A DNA stretch of 64,000 bases from positions 101,155-165,154 of the forward strand of contig RFGC01000042.1 in assembly GCA_003697135.1 (NCBI GenBank). The letters run 5' to 3'. Shown here one piece after another: positions 8,969-17,826 of the stretch; position 1 is the stretch's first letter; the number at the start of each line of letters is the position of its first letter. The stretch comes from Acidobacteriota bacterium (lineage in GTDB: Bacteria > Acidobacteriota > Blastocatellia > Pyrinomonadales > Pyrinomonadaceae). A program made the position numbers and the translations under genes. Under the pieces are notes generated by a model, which saw only the letters and a list, made by a program, of their open reading frames with translations, did no database searches and was not told the DNA's origin.

Positions 8969-9717
8969 TCTATTCCCTCTTTTACAGAATGAAGGAGATG
9001 CTCAATTACCCCATGCAAATAGCTTGCTTCTTTCAAGAAGTTTCCTTCAATGTTTTTGATGAAGTTTTGTGGATCGAGTTTCAGAGCTAAACGAAAGATT
9101 TCCAGATGTTCCTTGTTGAGAGAAGTTGACGCCTTCTCAGCTCTGCGACAAGAGGCGCAAAAAGCGTTGAAATTGTTAATGAAAATTCTCAAGTGATAAT
9201 CTTCATCAAACCGCTTTTTACATCCTCCGCAGTATTTCCAATTGGGAAGGTAACCACTAAGCTTAAGCATCCAAATTCCAAAGTAAAGCGTCAAAAGCTT
9301 CATTTCGTTGGGAACACTTTGGGCGTTTGGGAGATTGAGGCTACTTGCCGTTTCTAGGCAAGCTTTTACCATTCGGTAGGTTGTTTCTTCGTTGACTCCT
9401 TGGGGAATGAAGCTTATAAGAGTGTCAGCAATAAATGCGAAATAAGGAAGTAGTAATGGTTTGCTAACGAGGTGAAAATAAGATTTCTTTAGCTCTGCCT
9501 TTTCTATCCTCACAAGCTCTCTTTCTCTGTGTGAAAAGGTCACGTTAACACTTGAGAACGGTTCTAGAGTGCCTGAGAACCGGCTCTTTACGTTTCTTGC
9601 TCCGTTAGCGACTCCTCTTAGGACACCGTAGTTTGGGGTTAGAAATGTCACCACTTTATCCGCTTCGGCTAGCGGGAATGAACTAAGAACTATGGCTTCT
9701 GTTTCGTAGTAAAACAT
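8965..9717 (-). CDS. recO: DNA repair protein RecO
   Basis: A recombination mediator that helps load RecA with RecR at gaps. 250 residues, the normal size. The N-terminal OB fold begins YETEAIVLSSFPLAEADKVVTFLT, the helical middle follows, and a zinc site CGGC...CASC is at about 172-200. The start at 9717 fits the conserved N-terminus. It overlaps lptFG by ATGA, so the two are co-translated. Confidence 0.93.
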   Translation of the reverse strand: MFYYETEAIVLSSFPLAEADKVVTFLTPNYGVLRGVANGARNVKSRFSGTLEPFSSVNVTFSHRERELVRIEKAELKKSYFHLVSKPLLLPYFAFIADTLISFIPQGVNEETTYRMVKACLETASSLNLPNAQSVPNEMKLLTLYFGIWMLKLSGYLPNWKYCGGCKKRFDEDYHLRIFINNFNAFCASCRRAEKASTSLNKEHLEIFRLALKLDPQNFIKNIEGNFLKEASYLHGVIEHLLHSVKEGIE

Positions 9718-9729
9718 GCTGTCATGCTG

Positions 9730-9900
9730 TTAGGAAAACAAAAGATAGAAAATCCAAGCTATCCCTAGGCTAATCCCGACAAACTTTGCGAAAGTTTTTA
9801 TGCCGAGGAGAAGCCTTTCTTTAGTGTTTCCCTCGGATAAAATAGCGAACATTATTGATATGAATAGAGAAAAAAGGCAAAGGTAAACTAAGTGCGTCAT
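9730..9900 (-). CDS. Small two-helix membrane protein (56 aa)
   Basis: A short ORF I translated by hand. It starts MTHLVYLCLFSLFISIMFAI and has a second hydrophobic stretch, KFVGISLGIAWIFYLLF, at the C-terminus, separated by a charged turn with SEGNTKER. A strong GGAGG site lies 7-8 bases upstream. Its ATG overlaps the stop of the preceding membrane-protein gene (ATGA, 9897-9900), so it is very likely translated with it. Two membrane helices are predicted by eye. I recognise no family; it may be a partner of the upstream membrane protein. Confidence 0.72.
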   Translation of the reverse strand: MTHLVYLCLFSLFISIMFAILSEGNTKERLLLGIKTFAKFVGISLGIAWIFYLLFS

Positions 9901-10277
9901 TTTTTCCTCCTCGAAGATATATCGAAACAGTTGAGAATCATGAGGTAGTTCATCAAACCCGCGATTTCGACGAGTCTCCCGCCGTATTCAAAAGTAATTT
10001 TTGATGCCGCTTCTGGAGAACTGTTTCCGAACAAGAGAAAGATAATGTATCCTAGCCCGCTTCCCAGACGTGCGAATATGTTGAGAAAGTGTAGTAGGAA
10101 GCTATCCCTGCTGATGCTAGCGCCTGGATAATCCAATCCGCCGTTTGCGGCCCCTATCGCAAACATTAGAGCAAAAGTGACTGCCACCACGATGCCGGTT
10201 TTGATTCGCCTTTCGAGAATGTGCCCTAGTCCTGGGCAGAACCATGCTAAAGCGACCGAAAGAGCAGTTTTCTCCAT
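9897..10277 (-). CDS. Small membrane protein, function unknown (DUF6677-like?)
   Basis: 126 residues. It starts MEKTALSVALAWFCPGLGHILERRIKTGIVVAVTFA, giving a GLGH turn between two hydrophobic helices, then two more hydrophobic stretches near 75-90 and 108-120. It resembles small acidobacterial membrane proteins I recall as DUF6677, but I cannot confirm that. It lies between namZ and recO on the same strand and is coupled to the 56-residue membrane protein at 9730-9900. Confidence 0.65.
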   Translation of the reverse strand: MEKTALSVALAWFCPGLGHILERRIKTGIVVAVTFALMFAIGAANGGLDYPGASISRDSFLLHFLNIFARLGSGLGYIIFLLFGNSSPEAASKITFEYGGRLVEIAGLMNYLMILNCFDISSRRKK

Positions 10278-10299
10278 AAGAGTTTATTTTACTCAAGGT

Positions 10300-11472
10300 T
10301 TAGTCATAAAGCAGGTATCTTTGGCGCTTTTTTGCGAAAGTTTCTTCGTCTTCCTTCCATGACTGAACGATCTCTTGCAGGCTGCATCCGCTTTCTATTT
10401 GCACTCTCAATTTGTTTGTTCCGGCGATTACATCGAATGGATTTTTGTCAAAGACGTATTCGTATGGGGGTTCTTTCCATCTAAAGTCAAGAGGGTAGAG
10501 ATCGTGTATGGTTTTCAGCAACGCTATTCCTGTTAGGACAGGCTTGAACTCCCTTCTATTTGTGACATGCAGAAAAACTCCACCACAGCTTTTTCCTGAG
10601 TGCTTTTGGAATGTTGGTATGAAATTCACTGGGCGGAAGATCACCCCTGGGAGTTGTAGTGCGTTCATCTCTTCGGCCAATTTTCTTGCATCTATGTATG
10701 GTGCGCCGATCATCTCGAAAGGTCTAGTGGTTCCTCTTCCTTCAGAGACTTGAGTTCCTTCAAAGAAGACTGTTCCGGGAAAAACGACAGCCGTATCAAC
10801 GGTTGGCATGTTAGGTGATGGCATGACCCAAGGGGCGTCGGTTTCGTCGTAGAAGTAATTTCTCTTCCAGCCCTGCATCTCCAATACCTGCAAGCTGCAG
10901 TTAATGTTGAATTCTTGGTTAAACATCAATGCAAGTTCTCCAACCGTCATTCCATGTCTCATGGGTATCGGGAACATACCTACAAAAGATTCGTAGCCGC
11001 TTTCAACCAAGTTTCCTTCTATTTCTATCCCACCTATTGGGTTGGGTCTGTCTAGCACTATGAATTCCTTGTTGTTTTCTGCACATGCCAACATGGAGTT
11101 GGCCATTGTGTAGATGTAAGTATAGACCCTACACCCTACATCTTGCAGGTCAAACAGCAAGGTGTCTATATCTTTCAGCATCTCCGCAGTAGGCTTTCTG
11201 GTTTCACTGTAAAGAGAGAACGCGGCAATGCCTCTATACGTAGAGTGAGGCGTTTCTATCATGTTGTCTTGAACATCTGTGTTGAATCCGTGCTGTGGGC
11301 CAAATATCGCTTTTAGTTTTAGGTCTTTGTCTTCAAGCAGTAGGTCTGCTGCGAAGTTGTATTTGTGGTTGACGGAAGCCTGATTGCATATCAACCCTAT
11401 TCGTTTGCCTTTCAACAGGGACTTTTTCTCCGATAAAAGCCTTTCTAAGCCAAGTTTTACTTTTCGCTTCAT
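10300..11472 (-). CDS. namZ: NamZ-type exo-beta-N-acetylmuramidase (DUF1343)
   Basis: 390 residues of the DUF1343 family, whose characterised members release N-acetylmuramic acid from the ends of peptidoglycan strands. Family blocks are clear: GLICNQASV, FGPQHGF, LFDLQDVGCRVYTYIYTMA, LDRPNPIGG, PMRHGMTVGELA, PSPNMPT and FFEGTQVSEGRGTTRPFE. No obvious signal peptide is present at the chosen start (MKRKVKLGLERLL), so it may be cytoplasmic and work in wall recycling. No other recycling genes lie beside it. Confidence 0.85.
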   Translation of the reverse strand: MKRKVKLGLERLLSEKKSLLKGKRIGLICNQASVNHKYNFAADLLLEDKDLKLKAIFGPQHGFNTDVQDNMIETPHSTYRGIAAFSLYSETRKPTAEMLKDIDTLLFDLQDVGCRVYTYIYTMANSMLACAENNKEFIVLDRPNPIGGIEIEGNLVESGYESFVGMFPIPMRHGMTVGELALMFNQEFNINCSLQVLEMQGWKRNYFYDETDAPWVMPSPNMPTVDTAVVFPGTVFFEGTQVSEGRGTTRPFEMIGAPYIDARKLAEEMNALQLPGVIFRPVNFIPTFQKHSGKSCGGVFLHVTNRREFKPVLTGIALLKTIHDLYPLDFRWKEPPYEYVFDKNPFDVIAGTNKLRVQIESGCSLQEIVQSWKEDEETFAKKRQRYLLYD

Positions 11473-11538
11473 GATTTCCTTATTTCCTTCGGAGTAGTTA
11501 AAATTTCATCTTCGTTCAGGAAACTGTGTTTTGTCAAT

Positions 11539-11567
11539 TTGTTAGACCTGGTTTGAAGTTTTAAGAT
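11539..11567 (+). promoter_or_regulatory. Promoter candidate for hslVU
   Basis: TTGTTA (11539-11544), a 17-base spacer and TAAGAT (11562-11567). Predicted start near 11574, about 11 bases before the hslV ATG, leaving no room for a normal ribosome site. No heat-shock (sigma32-like) consensus was recognised. Confidence 0.5.
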
Positions 11568-11584
11568 GGATTTTTTGGGTTCTT

Positions 11585-12121
11585 ATGCCGGGGAATTTTC
11601 ATGCGACTACCGTCATCATGGTCAAGAAAGACGGTAAAACTGTGATGGCGGGTGATGGGCAAGTTACTCTGGGCGAAACGGTTTTGAAAAGTAACGCAAG
11701 AAAGGTTCGCCGTCTATACAATGACAAGGTTCTCGTGGGGTTTGCAGGCGCTACAGCTGACGCTCTTGCTCTTCTTTCGAGATTAGAATCAAAGCTGGAA
11801 GAGTGTCAAGGGCATTTGGGCAAGGCTGTGATTGAACTTAGCAAAGACTGGAGGACTGATAGGATTCTGAGGCATTTGGAGGCACTGATGATAGTTGCTG
11901 ACAAAGAGAGTGCGTTTTTGGTTTCCGGCAAGGGCGATGTCATATCTCCTGAAGAAGGATTGCTTGCTGTGGGATCGGGAGGGATGTATGCTTTGGCTGC
12001 GGCACGCGCTCTCATGAAGCATACTAATCTTTCCGCTCGCGATATAGCAGAAGAGTCTCTCAAAATTGCGAGTAGCATCTGCATTTACACAAATTCTGAA
12101 ATCGTTGTGGAGGAGTTGTGA
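11585..12121 (+). CDS. hslV: ATP-dependent protease subunit HslV (ClpQ)
   Basis: The proteolytic chamber of the HslVU protease, an N-terminal-Thr protease that works as a double hexameric ring with HslU in the cytoplasm. HATTVI at residues 6-11 holds the Thr exposed after processing; [22 protein letters not shown] and [12 protein letters not shown] are highly conserved. 178 residues is typical. No clear Shine-Dalgarno site precedes the ATG; the promoter lies only some 18 bases upstream. The stop shares a base with hslU. Confidence 0.95.
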   Translation: MPGNFHATTVIMVKKDGKTVMAGDGQVTLGETVLKSNARKVRRLYNDKVLVGFAGATADALALLSRLESKLEECQGHLGKAVIELSKDWRTDRILRHLEALMIVADKESAFLVSGKGDVISPEEGLLAVGSGGMYALAAARALMKHTNLSARDIAEESLKIASSICIYTNSEIVVEEL

Positions 12122-13482
12122 TGTTGAGCTTGGAGAAAAAGTTAGATGAGTTAACGCCTCGCCAGATCGTTGAAGAGCTTGACAAGTATATCGTAGGGCA
12201 GACCAAGGCGAAAAGAGCTGTCGCCATTGCCTTGAGGAACCGCATCCGTAGGCAAAAGCTTCCGCGTAGCATTGCCCAGGAAATTCTCCCGAAGAATATC
12301 TTAATGATAGGCCCGACGGGCGTTGGCAAAACAGAAATCGCAAGGCGTCTTGCAAAGCTCTCCAATTCCCCTTTTGTGAAGGTAGAAGCCTCGAAGTTCA
12401 CCGAAGTAGGCTACGTTGGCAGGGACGTTGAAAGCATGGTGAGAGAACTCGTAGAGGTTGCTGTTGAGATGGCAAAGCAATCTGCTTTTGAGGAAGTTCG
12501 TCCTAAAGCGGAAGCAAATGTCGAAGAAAGATTGCTTGACATTCTTTTTCCTCGCTTTGATCAAGAACATAGTGACGCTGATAGAACTGAGAGATTCAAT
12601 CGCACTAGGGAAAAGCTACGTCAACAGCTGCGCGCAGGTGAACTTGATGACAGATTTGTCGAAGTTGATGTTCAGGATCGTTTTGTTCCCTTCATTGACG
12701 TTGTCGGAATTGGTGGACAGGGTTTTGAAGAAATGGGAGTCAATTTCGGCGATGTTTTGAGCCATTTATTTCCACGGAAAACAAAGAAAAAAAGGCTCAA
12801 AGTGTCTGAGGCAAGGCAGTATCTGCTCAGGGAAGAACAAGAAAATCTGATTGATATGGAAGCGGTTATCCGATCTGCTATCGAGAGAGCCGAAAACTCG
12901 GGGATTATCTTCTTGGATGAAATAGACAAAATTGCTGGTAGAGAGTCTGGTGTCGGACCTGATGTGTCGCGTGAAGGAGTTCAAAGGGACCTTCTGCCGA
13001 TAGTCGAAGGAACTAATGTTAATACTCGCTATGGGATGGTTAACACGGAACATATCCTGTTTATAGCCGCTGGTGCTTTTCATGTCTCGAAACCCTCGGA
13101 TTTAATTCCAGAGTTGCAGGGTAGATTTCCGATTAGAGTTGAGCTGGAAGCATTAGGTGCTGAAGATTTTAAGCGAATCCTTAAAGAACCTAAGAATTCG
13201 CTTATTAAGCAGTATGAAGCGCTTTTAAGCACTGAAGGCATTACACTCCGCTTCACTGACGACGCTATTGAAGCCATAGCCGAAATGGCTGATTATGTTA
13301 ATCGAATGACTGAAAATATTGGAGCGCGCAGACTTCACACGCTAATGGAAAGGCTTTTGGAAGATATAAGTTTTGAAGGGGCTGATCTCGAAGAAAAACT
13401 CCAGATTATCGATGCGGATTTTGTTAAGAGAAAGCTTGAAGCAGTTGTTAAAGATGTTGACTTAAGTAATTATGTATTATAA
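12121..13482 (+). CDS. hslU: ATP-dependent protease ATPase subunit HslU (ClpY)
   Basis: AAA+ unfoldase that feeds substrates to HslV. The N-terminus has [20 protein letters not shown]. Walker A is [15 protein letters not shown] (about 61-75), followed by [19 protein letters not shown] with the pore GYVG. A variable I domain covers about 110-240. Walker B is [10 protein letters not shown], and [18 protein letters not shown] closes the C-terminal domain. I start at ATG 12121, overlapping the hslV stop (TGATG) behind GGAGG; a GTG three bases earlier is possible. Confidence 0.96.
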   Translation: MLSLEKKLDELTPRQIVEELDKYIVGQTKAKRAVAIALRNRIRRQKLPRSIAQEILPKNILMIGPTGVGKTEIARRLAKLSNSPFVKVEASKFTEVGYVGRDVESMVRELVEVAVEMAKQSAFEEVRPKAEANVEERLLDILFPRFDQEHSDADRTERFNRTREKLRQQLRAGELDDRFVEVDVQDRFVPFIDVVGIGGQGFEEMGVNFGDVLSHLFPRKTKKKRLKVSEARQYLLREEQENLIDMEAVIRSAIERAENSGIIFLDEIDKIAGRESGVGPDVSREGVQRDLLPIVEGTNVNTRYGMVNTEHILFIAAGAFHVSKPSDLIPELQGRFPIRVELEALGAEDFKRILKEPKNSLIKQYEALLSTEGITLRFTDDAIEAIAEMADYVNRMTENIGARRLHTLMERLLEDISFEGADLEEKLQIIDADFVKRKLEAVVKDVDLSNYVL

Positions 13483-13510
13483 AGCTGTTGCTTAAAATCC
13501 TGCTTAAGTT

Positions 13511-14536
13511 ATGCACTCTACCTTTATTAAAGCAAATTTAGTGTTTATATTTCTTGCATTGTTTAACTTCGCTTGTGGTAAGCGTCTTCCGCCTATGCCT
13601 CCTTCCTCTCGAGTTTCTCCACCAGTAAAAGTGGCTGGATTTCAAAGGGGAAGTAATCTAATCTTGTCATGGCAGCTTCCTCCTGGCACTTCGAGAACTG
13701 ATGTTTATCGTTTTGTCGAATCATCTACTGCTTCGCCCGGAGTAACCAAGGAGGATTTTTCTGCCCGCAGCATCTTGATAGCTTCTGTGTTAGGTGATGC
13801 TTCATACTCGGATAGGTTGGAATTTGCTGATCAGCCAGTTCGTGTTTACTATGCCGTGAGATTTGTCAATGAATTTGGTCAAAAAAGCGATTTTTCTGAG
13901 TTTCTGGTTATTCAACCCGTTCCGAATGTTTCGCTTCCGCCTTCCCTTCTTTCTGTTGATGTCTCGCAAGACAAGCTTACCGTTAAGTGGAAGGAACCAA
14001 ATGAGAATGTTGATGGTTCATCTCCTCCTAATGTTCGAGGTTATAATGTCTATCGCGTTGAGAAGGGCAGTGAATTAAAAAAGCTTAATTCTTCTCCTGT
14101 TTCATCGGATTCTTTTGATGATTTTTTCTTTGAGTTTGGAGTGTCTTATAAGTATTTCGTCAGAAGTGTCTCACTTGACAAAGATGGAAATTTCATAGAA
14201 AGTGACGATTCAAATATTTTTGAGGTCGTGCCTAAAGACGTTTTCCCGCCTTCTCGTCCTGAAGGGCTAAGTGTAGCAGCTTCGCCGGGCGCTATTTCGA
14301 TTTTCTTTGCTGCAAGCCCTGAAAAGGATGTAGTTGGTTATTTTGTTTTCCGTTCTGAGGACCCGAATTTGCCGCTTTTGCAATGGCAAAAACTGAATGT
14401 TGAGCCTTCTGAAATTACTGCTTTTAGCGATCGGAATGTTCAAAGCGGAAAGACTTACTATTACTTTGTGAGAGCTGTAGACAAGTTTGGCAACTTGAGT
14501 GAGCCATCTGAAGTAGTGGCTGAGACTTTACCTTGA
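13511..14536 (+). CDS. Lipoprotein with fibronectin type III-like repeats
   Basis: 341 residues. The N-terminus is a lipoprotein signal peptide ending FNFAC, with Cys about residue 22 as the lipid-bearing residue, followed by a Pro-rich linker. Three FnIII-like beta-sandwich units follow at about 38-135, 138-240 and 245-340, each with the ending pattern YYFVRAVDKFGN or a close variant. It is probably anchored on the periplasmic or outer face. No enzyme domain is seen. It lies between hslU and an FAH-family gene on the same strand; a functional link is not evident. Confidence 0.75.
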   Translation: MHSTFIKANLVFIFLALFNFACGKRLPPMPPSSRVSPPVKVAGFQRGSNLILSWQLPPGTSRTDVYRFVESSTASPGVTKEDFSARSILIASVLGDASYSDRLEFADQPVRVYYAVRFVNEFGQKSDFSEFLVIQPVPNVSLPPSLLSVDVSQDKLTVKWKEPNENVDGSSPPNVRGYNVYRVEKGSELKKLNSSPVSSDSFDDFFFEFGVSYKYFVRSVSLDKDGNFIESDDSNIFEVVPKDVFPPSRPEGLSVAASPGAISIFFAASPEKDVVGYFVFRSEDPNLPLLQWQKLNVEPSEITAFSDRNVQSGKTYYYFVRAVDKFGNLSEPSEVVAETLP

Positions 14537-14545
14537 GGAGTTTCT

Positions 14546-15340
14546 ATGAAGTTAGCAAGGTTCGTTTATGAGGGAGTAGTTTATTGTGGACAGGTCAGAG
14601 ACAGTGAAGTTTTTCCGCTGGGAAAGTCGGAATTTTCCTTGGTGAAAGATGTCTGGGAAAAATGGGAAAATGTTATCAGACCCATTTCCTTATCGAAGGT
14701 AAAGCTTCTTCCACCAGTTCAACCATCGAAAATAGTCTGCGTTGGTAGAAACTATGTTGCTCATGCGTTAGAACTAGGAAACTTAGTTCCTGAAGAGCCG
14801 CTCATTTTTTTGAAACCGCCATCATCTTTAATCGGTCATGAGGATTTTATACTTCTTCCCCCTCAATCGTCTAGAGTTGAATGCGAAGGAGAGCTGGCAA
14901 TCGTTATCAGACGCGAATGTCAGTTCCTTCCTCTCGACTCTGATGTATCCGATTATATTCTCGGCTACACTTGCCTGAATGATGTAACTGCTAGAGATAT
15001 ACAAAAGAAAGATATCCAATTCACACGTGCGAAGTCTTTCGATACTTTCTGTCCTCTGGGGCCGTTTATCGCAACAGACATAAATCCTTCTAATCTCTGC
15101 ATAACTACAAAGGTTAACGGAAACATAAAACAACAAGCTCGAACTTCTCAAATGGTTTTTTCGGTTGATTTTCTGGTAAGATATATCTCTCATCACATGA
15201 CCTTGATGCCTGGTGATGTGATAGCCACGGGAACTCCTGCAGGAGTTTCAGAACTTCACGATGGCGATGTTTGCGAAGTTGAAATAGAAGGCATCGGTGT
15301 TTTGAGAAACTTTGTGAAAAAGAGGATAAAGGGATTATGA
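14546..15340 (+). CDS. FAH-family hydrolase / isomerase
   Basis: 264 residues of the fumarylacetoacetate hydrolase family, which cleave or isomerise 2-oxo-acids using a divalent metal held by a Glu/Glu/Asp set. Seen are [37 protein letters not shown] with the two Glu ligands, NDVTARDIQ with the Asp, [11 protein letters not shown] and [12 protein letters not shown]. The exact substrate is not readable; 5-oxopent-3-ene-dioate or acylpyruvate types are options. The coding sequence contains an in-frame copy of the dispersed 12-mer (14903-14914, reading VIRR) and a near copy (14672-14683). It overlaps the transaldolase start. Confidence 0.85.
   Translation: MKLARFVYEGVVYCGQVRDSEVFPLGKSEFSLVKDVWEKWENVIRPISLSKVKLLPPVQPSKIVCVGRNYVAHALELGNLVPEEPLIFLKPPSSLIGHEDFILLPPQSSRVECEGELAIVIRRECQFLPLDSDVSDYILGYTCLNDVTARDIQKKDIQFTRAKSFDTFCPLGPFIATDINPSNLCITTKVNGNIKQQARTSQMVFSVDFLVRYISHHMTLMPGDVIATGTPAGVSELHDGDVCEVEIEGIGVLRNFVKKRIKGL
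14903..14914 (+). repeat. Dispersed 12-mer copy inside the FAH gene
   Basis: Exact GTTATCAGACGC, in frame as Val-Ile-Arg-Arg. A near copy GTTATCAGACCC is at 14672-14683 in the same gene. Confidence 0.75.
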
Positions 15341-15987
15341 AGTTCTTTATTGATACGGCAAATCTGGATGAGATTAAACAAGCTTCTGAAATGGGATTGA
15401 TTGATGGTGTAACAACTAATCCTTCTCTCATAGCAAAGGAAGGTAACGTTGATTTCAAAGAACATATACGCAAGATTTGCGAGTTGGTAAGTGGAGATGT
15501 ATCTGCTGAAGTAACAGCAGTTGATACCGAAGGAATGCTTCAGCAAGCGAGAGAATTGGCTTCAATAGCTCCGAATGTCGTCATAAAGTGTCCGCTTACA
15601 CTTGAGGGACTCAAAGCTACCAAAATCCTAAGCAGCGAAAATATAAAGGTAAATGTCACTTTGTGCTTCTCTCCAGCTCAAGCTTTGTTAGCTGCTAAGG
15701 CGGGCGCAACCTATGTTTCCCCTTTCATAGGAAGACTAGATGATGTCGGACATGACGGAATGCAGCTGATTCGCGATATCGTCCAAATATACAAAAATTA
15801 CAACTTCCCTACGCAAGTTTTGGCCGCTTCCATAAGACATCCTAGGCACGTGATTGAATCAGCATTAGCTGGCGCTCACGTGGCTACAATCCCGTTTAAG
15901 GTTATACAACAGCTCGTGAAACATCCCTTGACGGACAAGGGACTAGATGCATTCCTGGCTGACTGGAAAAAGAGCGGAAGAAGTTGA
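15337..15987 (+). CDS. tal: Transaldolase, small (FSA/TalC-like) type
   Basis: 216 residues of the short transaldolase / fructose-6-phosphate aldolase subgroup. [39 protein letters not shown] with the Schiff-base Lys, and [10 protein letters not shown] are diagnostic. It moves a dihydroxyacetone unit between sugar phosphates in the non-oxidative pentose phosphate pathway. In the family this residue context is usually VKIPLT; here it is IKCPLT, a minor change. Start overlaps the FAH stop (ATGA). Confidence 0.92.
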   Translation: MKFFIDTANLDEIKQASEMGLIDGVTTNPSLIAKEGNVDFKEHIRKICELVSGDVSAEVTAVDTEGMLQQARELASIAPNVVIKCPLTLEGLKATKILSSENIKVNVTLCFSPAQALLAAKAGATYVSPFIGRLDDVGHDGMQLIRDIVQIYKNYNFPTQVLAASIRHPRHVIESALAGAHVATIPFKVIQQLVKHPLTDKGLDAFLADWKKSGRS

Positions 15988-16011
15988 TAAAGTTTGCGAA
16001 TTTGTTATGAT
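15984..16011 (+). promoter_or_regulatory. Promoter candidate for the universal stress protein gene
   Basis: TTGATA (15984-15989), a 16-base spacer and TATGAT (16006-16011). The expected RNA start is about 16018, only about 3 bases before the ATG at 16021, suggesting a leaderless message. Confidence 0.5.
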
Positions 16012-16020
16012 GTCTAAGTT

Positions 16021-16476
16021 ATGAAAGTGCTTTTAGCAACAGATGGAGGCAAACATAGCCAAGCGGCGGTAGAGGCTATACGAATTCTGAACCCTGAAAC
16101 ACTGACAGAACTCAAAATTATCTCAGTAATAGACATGAGTGTCCCGCTAGCGATTGACATATATGCGGGATACCTTCCTTCGACTGCTGAGATTGAAGCT
16201 GCAGCAAAAGAAACTGCTGAAAATATACTCAAAGAAGCATCCCAAAAAGTGTCAGAGATGCTTGGGAATAAACCAGTCAAAATAACAACGGAAATCTTGG
16301 TAGGCTCACCAGAAAGCGCAATTGTCGAAACTGCTGAGCAAATGCCCGCAGACCTTATAATTGTCGGTTCTCATAGCTACAACCGCTGGGAAAGATTGCT
16401 CCTAGGTTCGGTCTCCGACTCTGTCGTGCATCATGCTCACTGTTCTGTATTGATTGTCAAAAGCCAAGCAGGTTAA
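16021..16476 (+). CDS. Universal stress protein (UspA family)
   Basis: 151 residues with the Rossmann-like Usp fold. MKVLLATDGGKHSQAAVEAI is strand 1 and helix 1; IIVGSHSYNRWERLLLGSVSDSVVHHAHCSVLIV is the C-terminal ATP-binding block with G-x2-G-x9-G-S-like spacing, so it may bind ATP. It has its own promoter but is closely followed by an alpha/beta hydrolase. Role in stress survival is a family inference. Confidence 0.9.
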   Translation: MKVLLATDGGKHSQAAVEAIRILNPETLTELKIISVIDMSVPLAIDIYAGYLPSTAEIEAAAKETAENILKEASQKVSEMLGNKPVKITTEILVGSPESAIVETAEQMPADLIIVGSHSYNRWERLLLGSVSDSVVHHAHCSVLIVKSQAG

Positions 16477-16482
16477 ACTCTT

Positions 16483-17265
16483 ATGCTTTACTTCGAGAAG
16501 CTCGGAACAGACTCGAAAAATGTGTGTGTTTTTCTTCATGCTTTTCCGCTTGATCGTGAAATGTGGCAGCCACAAGTAGAAGCATTGAAGGAAAAGATGC
16601 AGGTGATTTTGATTGACTTGCCGGGATTTGGAAAGAGTCTGCCCATCAAAAATTTGTCGATGGAATTTATGGCTTCCGAGGTCATAAGAACGCTCGATAG
16701 CTTAAAAATAGAAAAAGCTATCTTTGTGGGGCTTTCAATGGGCGGATATGTTATCTTCAACCTCTATAGGCTCTTTCCGCAAAGAGTCTCAGCAATGGTT
16801 CTATGCGACACGACTCCAGCTTCCGACTCTGAAGAAAGAAAATCAATGCGGTTTGAGTTGATAGAACAAATCAAATCACAAGGGGTTGAGGTCCTAGCTC
16901 AACAAATGCTCCCCAACCTCGTTTCAAAACATACAGCCCTTAATAACACTCTTCTTATGGAGTGGTTAAGACAAAAATTTCTTAACGTAAATCCTGAAGC
17001 TGCAGTTTCAGCTCTCAAAGCCATGGCAGATCGCAAAGATCATACTGAATGGATTTCTAACATAAACGTCCCTACCTTACTTATTTTCGGCGAAGAAGAT
17101 AAGGTAACGAACATCGAAATGGCTGAAAAGATGAACTCTGTCATTGCAAATTCGTCTCTTGTAAGAATCGCAAATGCTGGTCATTACTCCAATCTAGAAA
17201 ATCCTGAAGGGTTCAACTCAGCGTTGATTGGATTTATAGAAAGGCATTTTCCCAACGACAAGTGA
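16483..17265 (+). CDS. Alpha/beta hydrolase
   Basis: 260 residues. The oxyanion block HAFPLDREMW, the nucleophile elbow GLSMGGY (Ser about 86), Asp in FGEEDKVT and the catalytic His in NAGHYSNLENPEGF complete a Ser-Asp-His triad. The closest look is to 3-oxoadipate enol-lactonase or carboxylesterase-like enzymes, but the substrate cannot be assigned. It follows the universal stress gene by 6 bases and overlaps the next gene (GTGA). Confidence 0.87.
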   Translation: MLYFEKLGTDSKNVCVFLHAFPLDREMWQPQVEALKEKMQVILIDLPGFGKSLPIKNLSMEFMASEVIRTLDSLKIEKAIFVGLSMGGYVIFNLYRLFPQRVSAMVLCDTTPASDSEERKSMRFELIEQIKSQGVEVLAQQMLPNLVSKHTALNNTLLMEWLRQKFLNVNPEAAVSALKAMADRKDHTEWISNINVPTLLIFGEEDKVTNIEMAEKMNSVIANSSLVRIANAGHYSNLENPEGFNSALIGFIERHFPNDK

Positions 17266-17789
17266 AAGTTCTTAACATAAACGCAAGAAAGCTCAACCAA
17301 AAAACTCAAAAGTCATGGCAGGCCGAGCTGATTACCCAGAACGAGAAGTTCATTCTTCTTTCTGGACAGTTCGAGAAAGAAATATGGCATCCCCATCTAA
17401 ACGTTATCAGACGCGGCACAATCTCCTATGAGTTCTTTTGGTGGGAAAAGTGGTATAGTATATTCAGATTTCACGAGCCAGATGGTAAGTTCAAAATCTT
17501 CTACTGCAACATAAATTTGCCACCTATTGTCTCAGATAACACTTTAGATTATGTTGATCTTGACATAGATATAATTGTCCGAGAGGACATGTCATACAAA
17601 ATTCTCGACTTAGAAGAATTCCAACAAAACAGCTTGAAGTTCTCTTATCCCGAAGAAATCGTAAAAAAATGCTTCAAAAGCCTTTGTGAGCTACAAGCAA
17701 TGATAAACGCTCGCTCCTTTCCTTTCAACCTTCCTCTCGACCTTCCCCTAACTGGTTTAATTCTCCAACGTTATCAAACTCAACCCTAA
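17262..17789 (+). CDS. DUF402 domain protein
   Basis: 175 residues with the DUF402 barrel. EFFWWEKWYSIFRFHEPDGKFKI, FYCNINLPP and YVDLDIDIIVREDMSYKILDLEEF are the conserved parts; related proteins include nucleoside phosphatases and ribonuclease-like FAU-1 members. Charged residues in the DLDIDI/LDLEEF region may bind metal. The start is GTG overlapping the hydrolase stop. An in-frame dispersed 12-mer lies at 17403-17414, again reading VIRR, and a one-mismatch copy lies 7 bases past the stop. Confidence 0.75.
   Translation: MKVLNINARKLNQKTQKSWQAELITQNEKFILLSGQFEKEIWHPHLNVIRRGTISYEFFWWEKWYSIFRFHEPDGKFKIFYCNINLPPIVSDNTLDYVDLDIDIIVREDMSYKILDLEEFQQNSLKFSYPEEIVKKCFKSLCELQAMINARSFPFNLPLDLPLTGLILQRYQTQP
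17403..17414 (+). repeat. Dispersed 12-mer copy inside the DUF402 gene
   Basis: Exact GTTATCAGACGC preceded by C, in frame as Val-Ile-Arg-Arg. A one-mismatch copy GCTATCAGACGC lies at 17796-17807, in the convergent gap after the stop. Confidence 0.75.
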
Positions 17790-17826
17790 CACTTCGCTAT
17801 CAGACGCAATTACTCGTATTCTGCTC

